DNA of 64,000 bases from Streptomyces oceani (lineage in GTDB: Bacteria > Actinomycetota > Actinomycetes > Streptomycetales > Streptomycetaceae), in assembly GCF_001751245.1 (NCBI RefSeq), contig NZ_LJGU01000136.1:1-64000 (forward strand), written 5' to 3'. Within the stretch, counting starts at the first letter, position 1, and every line of letters starts with the position of its first letter. A program made the position numbers and the translations under genes. The notes under the pieces were generated by a model, which was not told the origin of the DNA, made no database searches, and saw only the letters and a list, made by a program, of their open reading frames with translations. Of the stretch, positions 36,656 through 45,007 are shown in pieces.

Positions 36656-36754
36656 GCGGTCCGGGTAGCCTGTGTCGCGTCCTTCCCAGTGCTCGCCTTC
36701 CTCGCGCTCCAGCGGTTCTGGCGCGCGGGCACGACCGTCGGAGCTGTCAGTTGA
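36656..36754 (+). pseudogene. C-terminal remnant of a sugar-ABC permease (MalG-like)
   Basis: The last 32 codons before the TGA at 36752 read like the C-terminus of MalG-type sugar-ABC permeases: SFPVLAFLALQRFW followed by RAGTTVGAVS, where family tails usually run like PVLLVFLLLQRYFVRGLTAGAVKG. The sequence upstream has no permease character, so only the tail survives. Its stop overlaps the TTG start of the beta-galactosidase (TTGA), the arrangement expected if an importer gene once preceded it in an operon. Confidence 0.6.
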
Positions 36755-38580
36755 ACTCCCCGGCCTCCCCGACTTCCGTCAGCCACAGCGGTCAAGCCAC
36801 GGCCGCCCTCACCCACGCCGACGGGACGTTCGTACGCGACGGCCGCCCGCACCACGTGCTGTCCGGCTCGCTGCACTACTTTCGGGTGCACCCCGGGCAG
36901 TGGCGGGACCGACTGGAGCGGCTGCTGGCCCTCGGGCTCAACACGGTGGACACCTACATCCCCTGGAACTTCCACGAGCGTCACCCCGGCGACATCCGCT
37001 TCGACGGCTGGCGCGACCTACCGCGCTACGTCCGGCTGGCCCAACAGGCGGGGCTGGACGTCATCCTGCGGCCCGGCCCGTACATCTGCGCGGAGTGGGA
37101 CAACGGCGGACTGCCGAGCTGGCTGACCGGGACGCCGGGCATGCGGCTGCGCACCAGCCATCCGCCGTTCCAGCGCGCGGTCGCCCGCTGGTTCGACGCG
37201 CTCGTCCCGGAGATGGCCACGTTGCAGGCCGGGCGGGGCGGTCCGGTCGTGGCCGTACAGATTGAGAACGAGTACGGCAGTTTCGGTGACGACCAGGACT
37301 ACGTCCGCTGGATTCGCGACGCCCTCGTCGAGCGCGGCATCACCGAGCTTCGCTACACCGCTGACGGACCCACGTCCCTGATGCTCGACGGCGGCACGCT
37401 GCCCGACGAGTTGGCGGCGGCGACGTTCGGTTCCCGCCCCGCCGAGGCCGCGGACCTGCTGCGGTCCCGCAGGGCGGACGAGCCCTTCTTCTGCGCGGAG
37501 TTCTGGAACGGCTGGTTCGACCACTGGGGCGAGCGGCACCACGTACGGTCGCCCGCGAGCGCCGCGCGGGACGTCCGGGGGATCGTCGAGGCGGGCGGAT
37601 CGGTCAGCCTCTACATGGCGCACGGCGGTACCAACTTCGGGCTGTGGTCCGGCGCGAACCACGACGGGGAACGTCTGCAGCCGACCGTCACCAGCTACGA
37701 CTCGGACGCGCCGGTGGCCGAGGACGGCACCCTCACCCCGAAGTTCCACGCCCTGCGGGAGATCCTGGTCACCGCCCAGCAGGAGCGGACACCGTGCCCG
37801 CTGCCTCCCGATCCGCCGGTGCTGTCGCCGAGGACGCTGCCGGTGACCCGGCGGGCGGCGCTGCTGGAAGCGCTGCGTACGGTCGCCGAGCCGGTGCACG
37901 CGCCGACGCCCCTCAGCTTCGAGGAGCTGGGACAGTCCGCCGGACTGGTGCTCTACACCGCGCACCCGCTCCTTCCGCGGGGCGAGCAGGAGATCACCGT
38001 GACCGGCCTGCACGACCGCGCCCAGGTCTTCGTCGACGGCGTCCCGCACGCGGTGCTCGAACGCACCGCCTCCTCGTTCACCGTGCCCGGCAGCGGGCGG
38101 CGGGTCCGGCTCGAGCTGCTCGTGGAGAACCAGGGCCGGATCAACTACGGACCGCTGCTGGGCCAGGGCAAGGGCATCCTCGGTGGCGTACGGGTGGAGC
38201 GCCGACTCGTCCACGGGTGGACCATGTGCCGCCTCCCGCTGGACGAGTGGGAGCCGCGGGACACCGACCGCGCCGCTTCGGCCGCCCCGCCCGGCGGCCC
38301 GGCCGGTTTCGCCCGCGCGGAACTGCGGGTCGACGAACCAGCCGACACCTTCCTCGCGCTGCCCGGCTTCGCCAAGGGGTTCGTGTGGGTCAACGGCGAC
38401 CTGCTCGGGCGCTACTGGGAGGTCGGCCCGCAACGCACCCTCTACCTTCCCGGGCCCTTCCTGCGCACGGGAGCCAACACGCTCACGATCCTCGAGCTGG
38501 AACGGTTCGGGGAGCGCGTGGACCTCCTTGGCCGACCCGAGCTCGGACCGACCGAGGAGTACGTCGAGACGTTCGACTGA
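36751..38580 (+). CDS. beta-galactosidase (GH35)
   Basis: The 609-residue enzyme should release galactose from beta-galactosides. The TIM-barrel has SGSLHYFRVHPGQW near the start, YICAEWDNGGLPSWL, the acid/base in VQIENEYGSFG (about 170) and the nucleophile in FFCAEFWNGWFDHWG (about 250). Galactose-binding-like beta domains fill the C-terminal half. There is no signal peptide, so it is probably cytoplasmic and acts on imported disaccharides. A TTG start at 36751 is supported by GGAG 7 bases upstream and by its overlap with the stop of a permease remnant; no in-frame ATG fits. Confidence 0.9.
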   Translation: MNSPASPTSVSHSGQATAALTHADGTFVRDGRPHHVLSGSLHYFRVHPGQWRDRLERLLALGLNTVDTYIPWNFHERHPGDIRFDGWRDLPRYVRLAQQAGLDVILRPGPYICAEWDNGGLPSWLTGTPGMRLRTSHPPFQRAVARWFDALVPEMATLQAGRGGPVVAVQIENEYGSFGDDQDYVRWIRDALVERGITELRYTADGPTSLMLDGGTLPDELAAATFGSRPAEAADLLRSRRADEPFFCAEFWNGWFDHWGERHHVRSPASAARDVRGIVEAGGSVSLYMAHGGTNFGLWSGANHDGERLQPTVTSYDSDAPVAEDGTLTPKFHALREILVTAQQERTPCPLPPDPPVLSPRTLPVTRRAALLEALRTVAEPVHAPTPLSFEELGQSAGLVLYTAHPLLPRGEQEITVTGLHDRAQVFVDGVPHAVLERTASSFTVPGSGRRVRLELLVENQGRINYGPLLGQGKGILGGVRVERRLVHGWTMCRLPLDEWEPRDTDRAASAAPPGGPAGFARAELRVDEPADTFLALPGFAKGFVWVNGDLLGRYWEVGPQRTLYLPGPFLRTGANTLTILELERFGERVDLLGRPELGPTEEYVETFD

Positions 38581-38664
38581 GGACCGTCCGGGCGGCCGGC
38601 TCCGTCCGAGGCCCCGGTGCGAGTCCGCGTGCATAGCGCGGTCTCCGCTGGCAACCCGGGACCC

Positions 38665-38982
38665 ATGACGGAGACCACTACCAAAGATGTCATTCGCGCT
38701 GTCACGGACGTCTCCTTCCCCGCGAACAAGGACGAACTCCTCCGCGTGGCCCGGTCGAACGACGCCTCTCCCGGTGTGCTGGCGGCACTCAGGGAGATGC
38801 CGCCGGAGGAGTACGCGAACAGAGACGAGGTGGCTCGGTCCGTCCGTACGGCGCCCGACGCGGACCGGCCGCACAGTGCCGCACAGCGAGCCGAGCAGGC
38901 ACGCAAGGGCGGCAAGCCGGGACTCAGCGAGCGGCTTCGAGACGCCGAGAGGCCTCCCGTGGAGGAGGAACTCGAGAACTGA
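38665..38982 (+). CDS. DUF2795-domain protein
   Basis: The 105-residue hydrophilic protein starts MTETTTKDVIRAVTDVSFPA. The N-terminal 60 residues (NKDELLRVARSNDASPGVLAAL) match the DUF2795 pattern; the tail is rich in charge (RAEQARKGGKPG). Members are small, widespread in Streptomyces and without known function. No strong Shine-Dalgarno is visible. It stands alone. Confidence 0.78.
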   Translation: MTETTTKDVIRAVTDVSFPANKDELLRVARSNDASPGVLAALREMPPEEYANRDEVARSVRTAPDADRPHSAAQRAEQARKGGKPGLSERLRDAERPPVEEELEN

Positions 38983-39047
38983 GCGACCACCCGGAGACCA
39001 GGGGCCACCCACCGGCGAGTGAGACGCGGACGACGCGGTCACTCGGC

Positions 39048-39220
39048 GACACGGTGGAGTTCCACATGCTGGAGTACGCGCACGCCACGGTGTACGGCTA
39101 CGCCCACCGCCGTGAGCGCGGACCGCGTCCTGGTCGCCCCCCAGGACGGCGTACGACTCGCGTGACGGCGGCGAGACCTTCACCAAGCGGCTCCCCGTCT
39201 CCGAGAACGGCGGCCAGTGA
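39048..39220 (+). pseudogene. possible remnant of a BNR/Asp-box protein
   Basis: Within a 340-bp gap two frames yield a possible protein tail. The first contains TVEFHMLEYAHATVYGYA, the second DSRDGGETFTKRLPVSENGG then a stop at 39218. SRDGGETF fits the Asp-box pattern S-x-D-x-G-x-T-F of sialidase-like beta-propellers. The two pieces need one frameshift near 39120-39150 to join. No start is visible. This is a weak call. Confidence 0.35.
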
Positions 39221-39320
39221 GCCCTCCGCCACCGGGCGGAGGGCCGTAGGACCGCGCGCCCGTCATCAACTACCGTGCGTACGCAGGAGAACGGGCGTCG
39301 CCGGACGAGGAGCCGCAGCC

Positions 39321-39971
39321 ATGGCCGCAGCCACTACGAAGACCCGCGTGAGGCATCCGGTGTTCGCACGGATCTACCCACGCGTCAACCGCTTCGCCGA
39401 GGCGCACGGCGCCACCGAACACCGACGCGAGCTGCTGGCGGACGCCACCGGATGTGTCGTGGAGGTCGGCGCGGGTGGCGGAGCGACCTTTCGCCACTAC
39501 CCGCCACAGGTCAGCCGGGTGATCGCGGTAGAACCAGAGCCCAGACTGCGGCGGCTGGCACGGCTGGTGTCCGCCGAGGCGCCCGTTCCGGTGGAGGTGC
39601 GCGCCGGCCAGGCCGAGGAACTGCCGCTCGCCGACGGTTCGGCGGACGGGGTGGTGGTCTCCCTCGTCCTGTGTAGCCTCGCGGACGTGCCGCGGGCACT
39701 GGCCGAAGCCCGCCGGGTCCTACGGCCGGGCGGCAGTCTGTACTTCTACGAGCATGTCCGGTCCACCCACGCACGCCTCGCCCGTAAGCAACGTCTGCTC
39801 GACAGGGTATGGCCGCTGTTCGCCGGGGGCTGCCGCCTCACACGCGACAGCGAGCAGGCAGTCATCGACGCCGGCTTCTCCATCCAGCGGGTGCGCCGCT
39901 TCGACTTCGTGATCAACGGCCGCACCACGCCCAGTTCCCCGTGCGTCATCGGCGTCGGCCGTAAACCGTGA
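39321..39971 (+). CDS. class I SAM-dependent methyltransferase
   Basis: This 216-residue enzyme has motif I VVEVGAGGGATF (about 46) for S-adenosylmethionine, an acidic residue VIAVEPEP ending the second strand, and PLADGSADGVVVSLVLCS followed by VLRPGGSLYFYEHV. It is a methyltransferase of the UbiE/ArsM-like type 11 family, similar to phospholipid and small-molecule enzymes. ATG 39321 has GAGGAG upstream. The substrate is unknown. Confidence 0.87.
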   Translation: MAAATTKTRVRHPVFARIYPRVNRFAEAHGATEHRRELLADATGCVVEVGAGGGATFRHYPPQVSRVIAVEPEPRLRRLARLVSAEAPVPVEVRAGQAEELPLADGSADGVVVSLVLCSLADVPRALAEARRVLRPGGSLYFYEHVRSTHARLARKQRLLDRVWPLFAGGCRLTRDSEQAVIDAGFSIQRVRRFDFVINGRTTPSSPCVIGVGRKP

Positions 39972-40034
39972 ACAACCCCGCGCGTCAACGCGCCTGGTCG
40001 GTGCGGGCAGGGAGTCGAAGCACCGACCGGCCGA

Positions 40035-40835
40035 CTAACTCCTCCGGCCCACGAGCACGGAGACCGCGACGTCTTCGGTGAAGCACTGGTCCGGTGGCAG
40101 CGACCGGCGGACCTCCTCCGCGAACGACGGTCGAGCCTCCGGTTTTGGCAGCTCAGCAGCGGGGATCGCGGAATAGACTCCGCCGATGAGCTGGTCGAAG
40201 CTCAGCTGGTCGCTGTACTCGATCAGGGTCTCACGCACCCCTTCGAACCCGGCCGCCCGCAGCGCCTCCGCGTAGCGAAGCCGGTCGGCCGCGCCGGTGC
40301 CGCAGGACGCCTCGAGCTTCGTGCCGAAACGGTCTTCCAGGCAGGCTCGCAGGGCACGGGACCACTCGGTGTCCCGCAGCCACAGGGGCGCCCCGTTGGC
40401 AACCACCGCGATGCCTCCCGCAGGGCGGAGCAGTGGCGACAGCGCACGGAAGAGTTCTTCGTGCTCCATCCAGTGCAGCGCCTGTCCGATCACCACCATC
40501 GCCAACGACCGTTGCCCCAGCAGCTCACCGAGGGCCGGGACGTCGGTGTCGGCACCGAGGACCCATGTCGCGTTGCGCACGTCGTGTCTCGCGGCCGTGT
40601 CCCCGGCGAGCCGAAGCATGTCCGGCTCGGGGTCCATGCCGATGACCGAACCGACCCGGGACGCGAGCGGGACGGCCAACTGACCAGTGCCGCACCCGAG
40701 ATCGAGCACGGTGTCGTCCGTGGTCAGCGCGAAGGTCTCCCGCAGTACGTCGAGGAGCTGAGGGGGATAGCCCCGACGGAACTTCGCGTAATACTCGGCG
40801 ACATCACCGCTGAACCCCACAGTCATGGCGTTCAT
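40035..40835 (-). CDS. class I SAM-dependent methyltransferase
   Basis: This 266-residue soluble enzyme has motif I VLDLGCGTGQLAVPLA (about 43), an acidic VIGMDPEPDML and a QALHWMEHEELF block typical of the methyltransferase 11/25 group. It starts MNAMTVGFSGD. It is convergent with the preceding methyltransferase and unrelated to it in detail. The substrate is unknown. Beyond its start the sequence turns into a pseudogene zone. Confidence 0.87.
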   Translation of the reverse strand: MNAMTVGFSGDVAEYYAKFRRGYPPQLLDVLRETFALTTDDTVLDLGCGTGQLAVPLASRVGSVIGMDPEPDMLRLAGDTAARHDVRNATWVLGADTDVPALGELLGQRSLAMVVIGQALHWMEHEELFRALSPLLRPAGGIAVVANGAPLWLRDTEWSRALRACLEDRFGTKLEASCGTGAADRLRYAEALRAAGFEGVRETLIEYSDQLSFDQLIGGVYSAIPAAELPKPEARPSFAEEVRRSLPPDQCFTEDVAVSVLVGRRS

Positions 40836-41116
40836 CCTGCCCGAATCGCCACGGGGAAGCCGGTTGCGGGCGCACGGATCGCTACCGGCTGAAACCGGAT
40901 CCGGGGACCTGCCCGCTGGCGCGGTCGTGCGGCTGAATCCAGCCGATCACCGACGTGGCGCTGAGTCGGTCTCCACTATCGTGTCCCAGGTTGACGATGA
41001 GCGGGTACGTCAGGCCATTGACGGTGGGCCGGAGCGCGATCCGGGGGCCACCAGGGTGCGCAGGTCGTGGACGTTCTCCAGGTGCCGGTAGCGGCGCGCG
41101 CCCGCACGATCAAGAA
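40836..41116. other. region without recognisable gene
   Basis: About 280 bp between the methyltransferase and the permease relic, with short open frames only. It marks the left edge of the decayed island. Confidence 0.3.
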
Positions 41117-41520
41117 CGGGGCCGACCAGCAGCCGCACCATGTGCGGGACGACCAGGCCGACGAAACCGATCGAGCCGGCCAACGCGACCGCCGCGCCGA
41201 CCACGAGGGCGGTGGCGAAGATGAGCAGGACGCGGGTGCGCTTGACGTGCAGGCCGACGTGATGTGCCTGACGTTCGCCGAGGGCGAGGACGTCCAGGAC
41301 CTGGCCGGACCCAGCACCGTGACCACGCCGGTGACGTAGAGCGGCGGTCCGGCCACGAGAGTTCACCAGGAGGCCCGGTTGAGCGAGCCCATCGACCAGT
41401 ACGTGAGGGACTCCAGCTCGGTGGTGTTGGCGCGTAGGTGAAGAATCCGTTGGCCGATCCGGCGATAGCGGTGATCGCGATGCCCACCAGCGGGGCCTTT
41501 GGGGCAAGACGCAGTCTTCG
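41117..41520 (-). pseudogene. broken FecCD-type iron/haem ABC permease
   Basis: Reading the minus strand, three frames in turn give pieces of one permease: APLVGIAITAIAGSANGFFTY, then TTELESLTYWSMGSLNRASW, an in-frame TGA (41365-41363) and TLVAGPPLYVTGVVTVL, then GQVLDVLALGERQAHHVGLH and ALAGSIGFVGLVVPHMVRLL. These match the conserved middle of FecCD/HmuU permeases. Both ends are missing. No binding-protein or ATPase gene remains. Confidence 0.8.
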
Positions 41521-41579
41521 GCACCGACGCCACACGCGAGCCGGCCTACGCCGGTGACCCGGTCACCATAGTGGCGTGA

Positions 41580-41786
41580 CCGGAGTACTACGGCCCGGAT
41601 GTGCTGGGTGACCCGAATTTCTCGGTCAGTGCTTTCGTCGGGGCGGCGGCGTCCACGGGCGCGGACTTCCCCATCCGCGCCAGGACCCACAGCACCGCGC
41701 TCAAGCTGCCGATACTGCGCCGCCTGCCCGACAGCACGTTCCTCTCCCGGATCGGCGGGGTGGTCAGGCTTTACCAGGTGCACTGA
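41580..41786 (+). pseudogene. likely transposase remnant (IS4-like)
   Basis: A short frame reads LKLPILRRLPDSTFLSRIGG before a stop at 41786, similar to the segment of IS4-family transposases in which a conserved Leu-Pro region leads to a substrate-loop Gly. Upstream residues (GADFPIRARTHSTA) fit as well. No terminal repeats are visible. The family is a guess. Confidence 0.4.
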
Positions 41787-41983
41787 GAGCTCGATACAAC
41801 CTACTGAGCGTTGCCCACCCTGATTCCTGCTGGTCAGTGGTTGTGGCGTGAGCGCTGGAAACAACGCGCCTGATTCGGCCCGTAACCATCCGCCGCGTAC
41901 GTCGGGCTGTCCCATCGCTCACCGTGAAGACGTTGAAAACCTGCACCGGAGAGGAGCGGTTTTCGCAGTTCAGACCAGTGACC

Positions 41984-41999
41984 AGTGGACTAGACCATG
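41984..41999. promoter_or_regulatory. candidate DasR-responsive element (dre) before the muramidase
   Basis: The 16-mer AGTGGACTAGACCATG matches 13 of 16 positions of the dre consensus AGTGGTCTAGACCACT. It lies 84 bases before the GH25 start, within a normal promoter distance. DasR represses chitin/N-acetylglucosamine genes in Streptomyces and is released by glucosamine 6-phosphate. The site is a prediction. Confidence 0.5.
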
Positions 42000-42082
42000 G
42001 GCGTTCGCACCTACTCCTATGCGTCGCCTCCGCGGTCTTGTATTTATGCCATGTATGCATCAAGTCCAACCAAGGAGCACGC

Positions 42083-42976
42083 ATGCGCAGACACCCCCCA
42101 CGTAGCGTCTATGCGCGTAGGAGCACCATCGCCGCGGGCGTCGTCGGGACGGCGATGGCTCTCACTCTCACTACCGTCGGAGCCTCCCACGCCGCCCCGG
42201 ACGGCGAGGAGCGGGACGGTTACCGCCTCGGCGAGGGATACATGGGTATCAGTGCCGAGAAGGAGGCGACGGGTCAGGAACGTCGTCAGGTCACCCCGCG
42301 GGACACCAGCGGTGTGCAGGGCATCGACGTCTCGCACTACCAGGGCAACATCAACTGGGGCTCGGTCAAGAGCGACGGTGTTCAGTTCGCCTGGATCAAG
42401 GCCACCGAGGGCACCACGTACAAGGACCCGAAGTTCAGCGCCAACTACAGCGGTGCCCACAAGAACAAGGTCATCCGTGGCGCGTACCACTTCGCCCGTC
42501 CCGGTTCCTCGAGCGGCTCAGCGCAGGCCAACTTCTTCGCCGATAACGGCGGAGCCTGGTCAGCGGACAACCTCACGCTTCCCGGCGTACTGGACATCGA
42601 GAACGGTTCCAGCTCACAGTGCCACGGCCTGAGTCAGTCCGCGATGCGCGACTGGATCGCCGACTTCCACAGCACCTACAAGAAGCGGACCTCCCGTGAC
42701 GTGGTCATCTACACCACGGCCGACTGGTGGAACAACTGCACGGGTGGCTGGAGCGGGATGAGCGACAAGGCGCCGCTGTGGGTCGCGCACTGGACCACCG
42801 GCAGCCCGACCATCCCGTCCGGCTTCCCGTTTTGGACGGTCTGGCAGTACACCGACAGCGGGAACATCGGCGGGATCAGTCCGGTGGACCGCAACAAGTT
42901 CAACGGTTCACGAGACAGGCTGCTGGCGCTGGCGAACAACACCTCCGCGGCCAAGCCCACGGTCGACGTGCGCTGA
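42083..42976 (+). CDS. secreted GH25 muramidase (lysozyme)
   Basis: The 297-residue protein should cleave beta-1,4 bonds between N-acetylmuramic acid and N-acetylglucosamine in peptidoglycan. A signal peptide of about 38 residues (cleavage near SHAAP) precedes a propeptide-like stretch. The GH25 domain starts GIDVSHYQGNINW with catalytic Asp; WIKATEGTTYKDP, VLDIENGS and WQYTDSG follow. The layout is that of secreted Streptomyces muramidases of the mutanolysin type. ATG 42083 has AAGGAG. It is intact although it sits in an island of dead genes. Confidence 0.93.
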   Translation: MRRHPPRSVYARRSTIAAGVVGTAMALTLTTVGASHAAPDGEERDGYRLGEGYMGISAEKEATGQERRQVTPRDTSGVQGIDVSHYQGNINWGSVKSDGVQFAWIKATEGTTYKDPKFSANYSGAHKNKVIRGAYHFARPGSSSGSAQANFFADNGGAWSADNLTLPGVLDIENGSSSQCHGLSQSAMRDWIADFHSTYKKRTSRDVVIYTTADWWNNCTGGWSGMSDKAPLWVAHWTTGSPTIPSGFPFWTVWQYTDSGNIGGISPVDRNKFNGSRDRLLALANNTSAAKPTVDVR

Positions 42977-43016
42977 CCGTATCGCACCACTTCTCTAGCC
43001 TCGATGTTTCGTGAGG

Positions 43017-43043
43017 GTCCTCGTCAGCTGTGCTGACGAGGAC
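43017..43043 (+). terminator. terminator after the muramidase gene
   Basis: A perfect 12-bp stem (43017-43028 with 43032-43043), a 3-nt loop and a short TTCT follow the GH25 stop by about 40 bases. Confidence 0.8.
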
Positions 43044-43169
43044 TTCTCGCTATCGGGGTCGGTTGCGGTGTCCGGACAGGCTGGTGACCCGACTGTCGTG
43101 CCGGGTGGACGCGGGGTTCCACTGCTCCGCTGGGTGCGGCTGCTCGTCGGGGCGGATCGTTTTGGCTGG

Positions 43170-43400
43170 TCAGCCGGGGTTGGGGAGGAGTTCGAGTCGG
43201 TCGTGGGCGGTGAGGAGGGTGTCCGTCCATGGCCAGTGATCGGCGAACCGCAGGAGGCGTTGCCGCCCGCTGTGGGTGAGCCGTGCGGCTGCGGAGAACA
43301 GCCGCAGCCGGAGCTTTTTGAACTCCCAGCGGCGACTCTCGCCGGCCAGGGCGAGCATGGCTTCTAGGAAATTCCGGCACTCCCCAGCCGGGATGTCGGC
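43170..43400 (-). mobile_element. C-terminal fragment of an IS1380-type transposase
   Basis: The minus-strand frame reads EFKKLRLRLFSAAARL, then SGRQRLLRFADHWPWTDTLL and ends LELLPNPG-stop. This resembles the last 60 residues of IS1380 transposases (basic KxLRxRL, then a WPW motif). The catalytic domain, start and right end are missing. The element is dead. Confidence 0.6.
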
Positions 43401-43424
43401 ACGGCCGGAGGCGGATCGCCTGAC

Positions 43425-44203
43425 GTGATGAATGCGAGTCGGCAACTGCCGGTCCCCAACACGCTGCTGCGCTGGGTAGACCGCGTCGACCTCGCCTCAT
43501 ACCGCGCGGACGACCACTCGTGCCCACTGGTCCACATACCCGACGCGGCCACCACCCTCGTGTGGCGGACTATCACCGACGGCTCCAACGCCCTGCTCGT
43601 CGTAGGCCCACGCACCCGCGCCGCCTACTACGACAGCAAGGACATCCCTGCGTGCGCCCGGTTCCCGCTCGCACCAGGCGCCGCCCGCGCGCTCCTCGGC
43701 ACGCCCATCGACGAGTTGACTGATCACGTCGTGCCACTCAGCGAACTCTGGGGACCGCCCGGCGTCCGGCTCGCCGACCAGCTCACCGGGCTCGCCTCCA
43801 GGCCGATGACCGCCGTCAAACACATGGAAGCGGCTCTGTCGGCCCGCGCCGCGCGACCCAGGACAGCACAACAGCGAACCTGGTCCGCCAAGCGTCAATC
43901 AAGCTGTCGCCGACGGACGGCCACCCACATCGACGAATCAGCGAGGCGGCACGACACCTGGGCGTCAGCGAACGGCACCTACGCAATGACTTCACCACAA
44001 CCGTTGGCATCCCGCCGAAACAATTCGCCCGGCTCATCCGGATCCGAATGATCCTCCCCAGGCTGCGCCGCGACCCATAGGCACGTCTCGCCAACAACGT
44101 CGGCTACTACGACCAGTCACACATGACTGCCTAGTTCCGAGCGGTCATGCACGAGACGCCAACCGCATTCGCCGCCGGGCGACTGCCCACTGTTCCGTGC
44201 TGA
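43425..44203 (+). pseudogene. AraC-family regulator broken by frameshift and two TAG stops
   Basis: The first frame (ATG 43425) gives an AraC-type N-terminal domain: YRADDHSCPLVHIPDAATTL, LLVVGPRTRAAYYDSKDIPA and DHVVPLSELWGPPG. After about 43880 the homology moves to another frame: SEAARHLGVSERHLRN, VGIPPKQFARLIRIR, TAG at 44078, NNVGYYDQSHMTA, TAG at 44132 and ETPTAFAAGRL with TGA at 44201. These are the two helix-turn-helix units of an AraC DNA-binding domain. The gene is dead, and the decay is recent enough for the protein to be readable throughout. Confidence 0.85.
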
Positions 44204-44398
44204 GCCACCCAACCCGCGCCGTCTGCCACACCCTCAACTGCGAAGAGCCGGCATGGACACCTTCGACAAGAAGTGCGACTGCAACAAGCGCCCCCTCTTC
44301 GCGCCCCCACTCACGTTCACAAATCATTACCTGACCCTGAGTCAAGGATGCAGTACAAGGGGTCGAGCTGGACGCTTTTTGGCCTGCCTTTCAGCCGA

Positions 44399-44440
44399 GC
44401 CGCCTGGGGGGAGTCGAACCCCCGACCTACGCATCACGAG
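44399..44440 (-). other. 3' half of a tRNA-Thr (CGU) gene, candidate att site
   Basis: Read on the minus strand, the DNA has an anticodon loop CTCGTGA, the stem strand TGCGT, variable loop AGGTC, a 5-bp T-stem around TTCGACT and acceptor strand AGGCGGC. The bases on the 5' side (44441 on) cannot pair with TGCGT, so only the half from the anticodon loop onwards exists. Integrating elements copy exactly this half at one junction. The complete tRNA must be elsewhere. Confidence 0.7.
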
Positions 44441-45007
44441 ATCGACAAGGACCGTGCTGGACGGTGTTACACGGTGATCCGTGGTGACCCTTTCGCAGGT
44501 CAGAGCACACGCTTCAGTCCACTGTGTACGCCCCGTCTTACACCATCCAAAGGCATCCGCGCTCCCCTTGCGCTCCCCTGCTTTCCGCCGGCAATACCCC
44601 GACCCTGCCCAGCAATCCGGAAGCGGGGCTTGTCAGATTCGAACAATCCAGCCGGAACATCAGCGAGGTGCTGACCGAACGCATGAAGGTGAAATACAAG
44701 GAGACAAGGAGACCGCCCGTGGCGGCCTCGCGGTGAACGTCATCGAGTGCTGAGAGTGTCCCCTCACCGGGTGACTCGCCTCTTTCAGCCCTGTCACGGA
44801 CTTACCCTTCTGTACGGGCGAAAGTCCTTGAAAAATCCTTGAGATGTCCCCGCAGACCCAGCCGGTCACGTGCGCGGTTGGTCGCCGCTCTGGGGATTCA
44901 CCTCCCGACCGCGCGTTTGGCGGGTCTGTAAAACGAACGGGTCTGTTCTGTAGTCGATAGTGACGGGGTGTGTGGTCAGTCGGCCTCGACACGGCCCTGG
45001 TTGATGT
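44441..45007. other. decayed island DNA with no recognised gene
   Basis: About 570 bp between the tRNA fragment and the integrase relic. It contains short open frames without family similarity and AT-richer patches. It is probably the inner end of the integrated element. Confidence 0.35.

Noticed and set aside
34867..36984. Minus-strand frame opposite the beta-helix gene
   Set aside because: Val/Asp-rich repetitive product typical of antisense frames; the promoter and signal peptide support the plus-strand gene.
28713..40835. Secondary-metabolite cluster around matB and the methyltransferases
   Set aside because: No polyketide, peptide or terpene synthase is present; the genes are unlinked by operon structure.
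44399..44480. A complete tRNA-Thr gene
   Set aside because: Only the half from the anticodon loop to the 3' end fits; bases on the 5' side cannot form the anticodon stem or D-arm.
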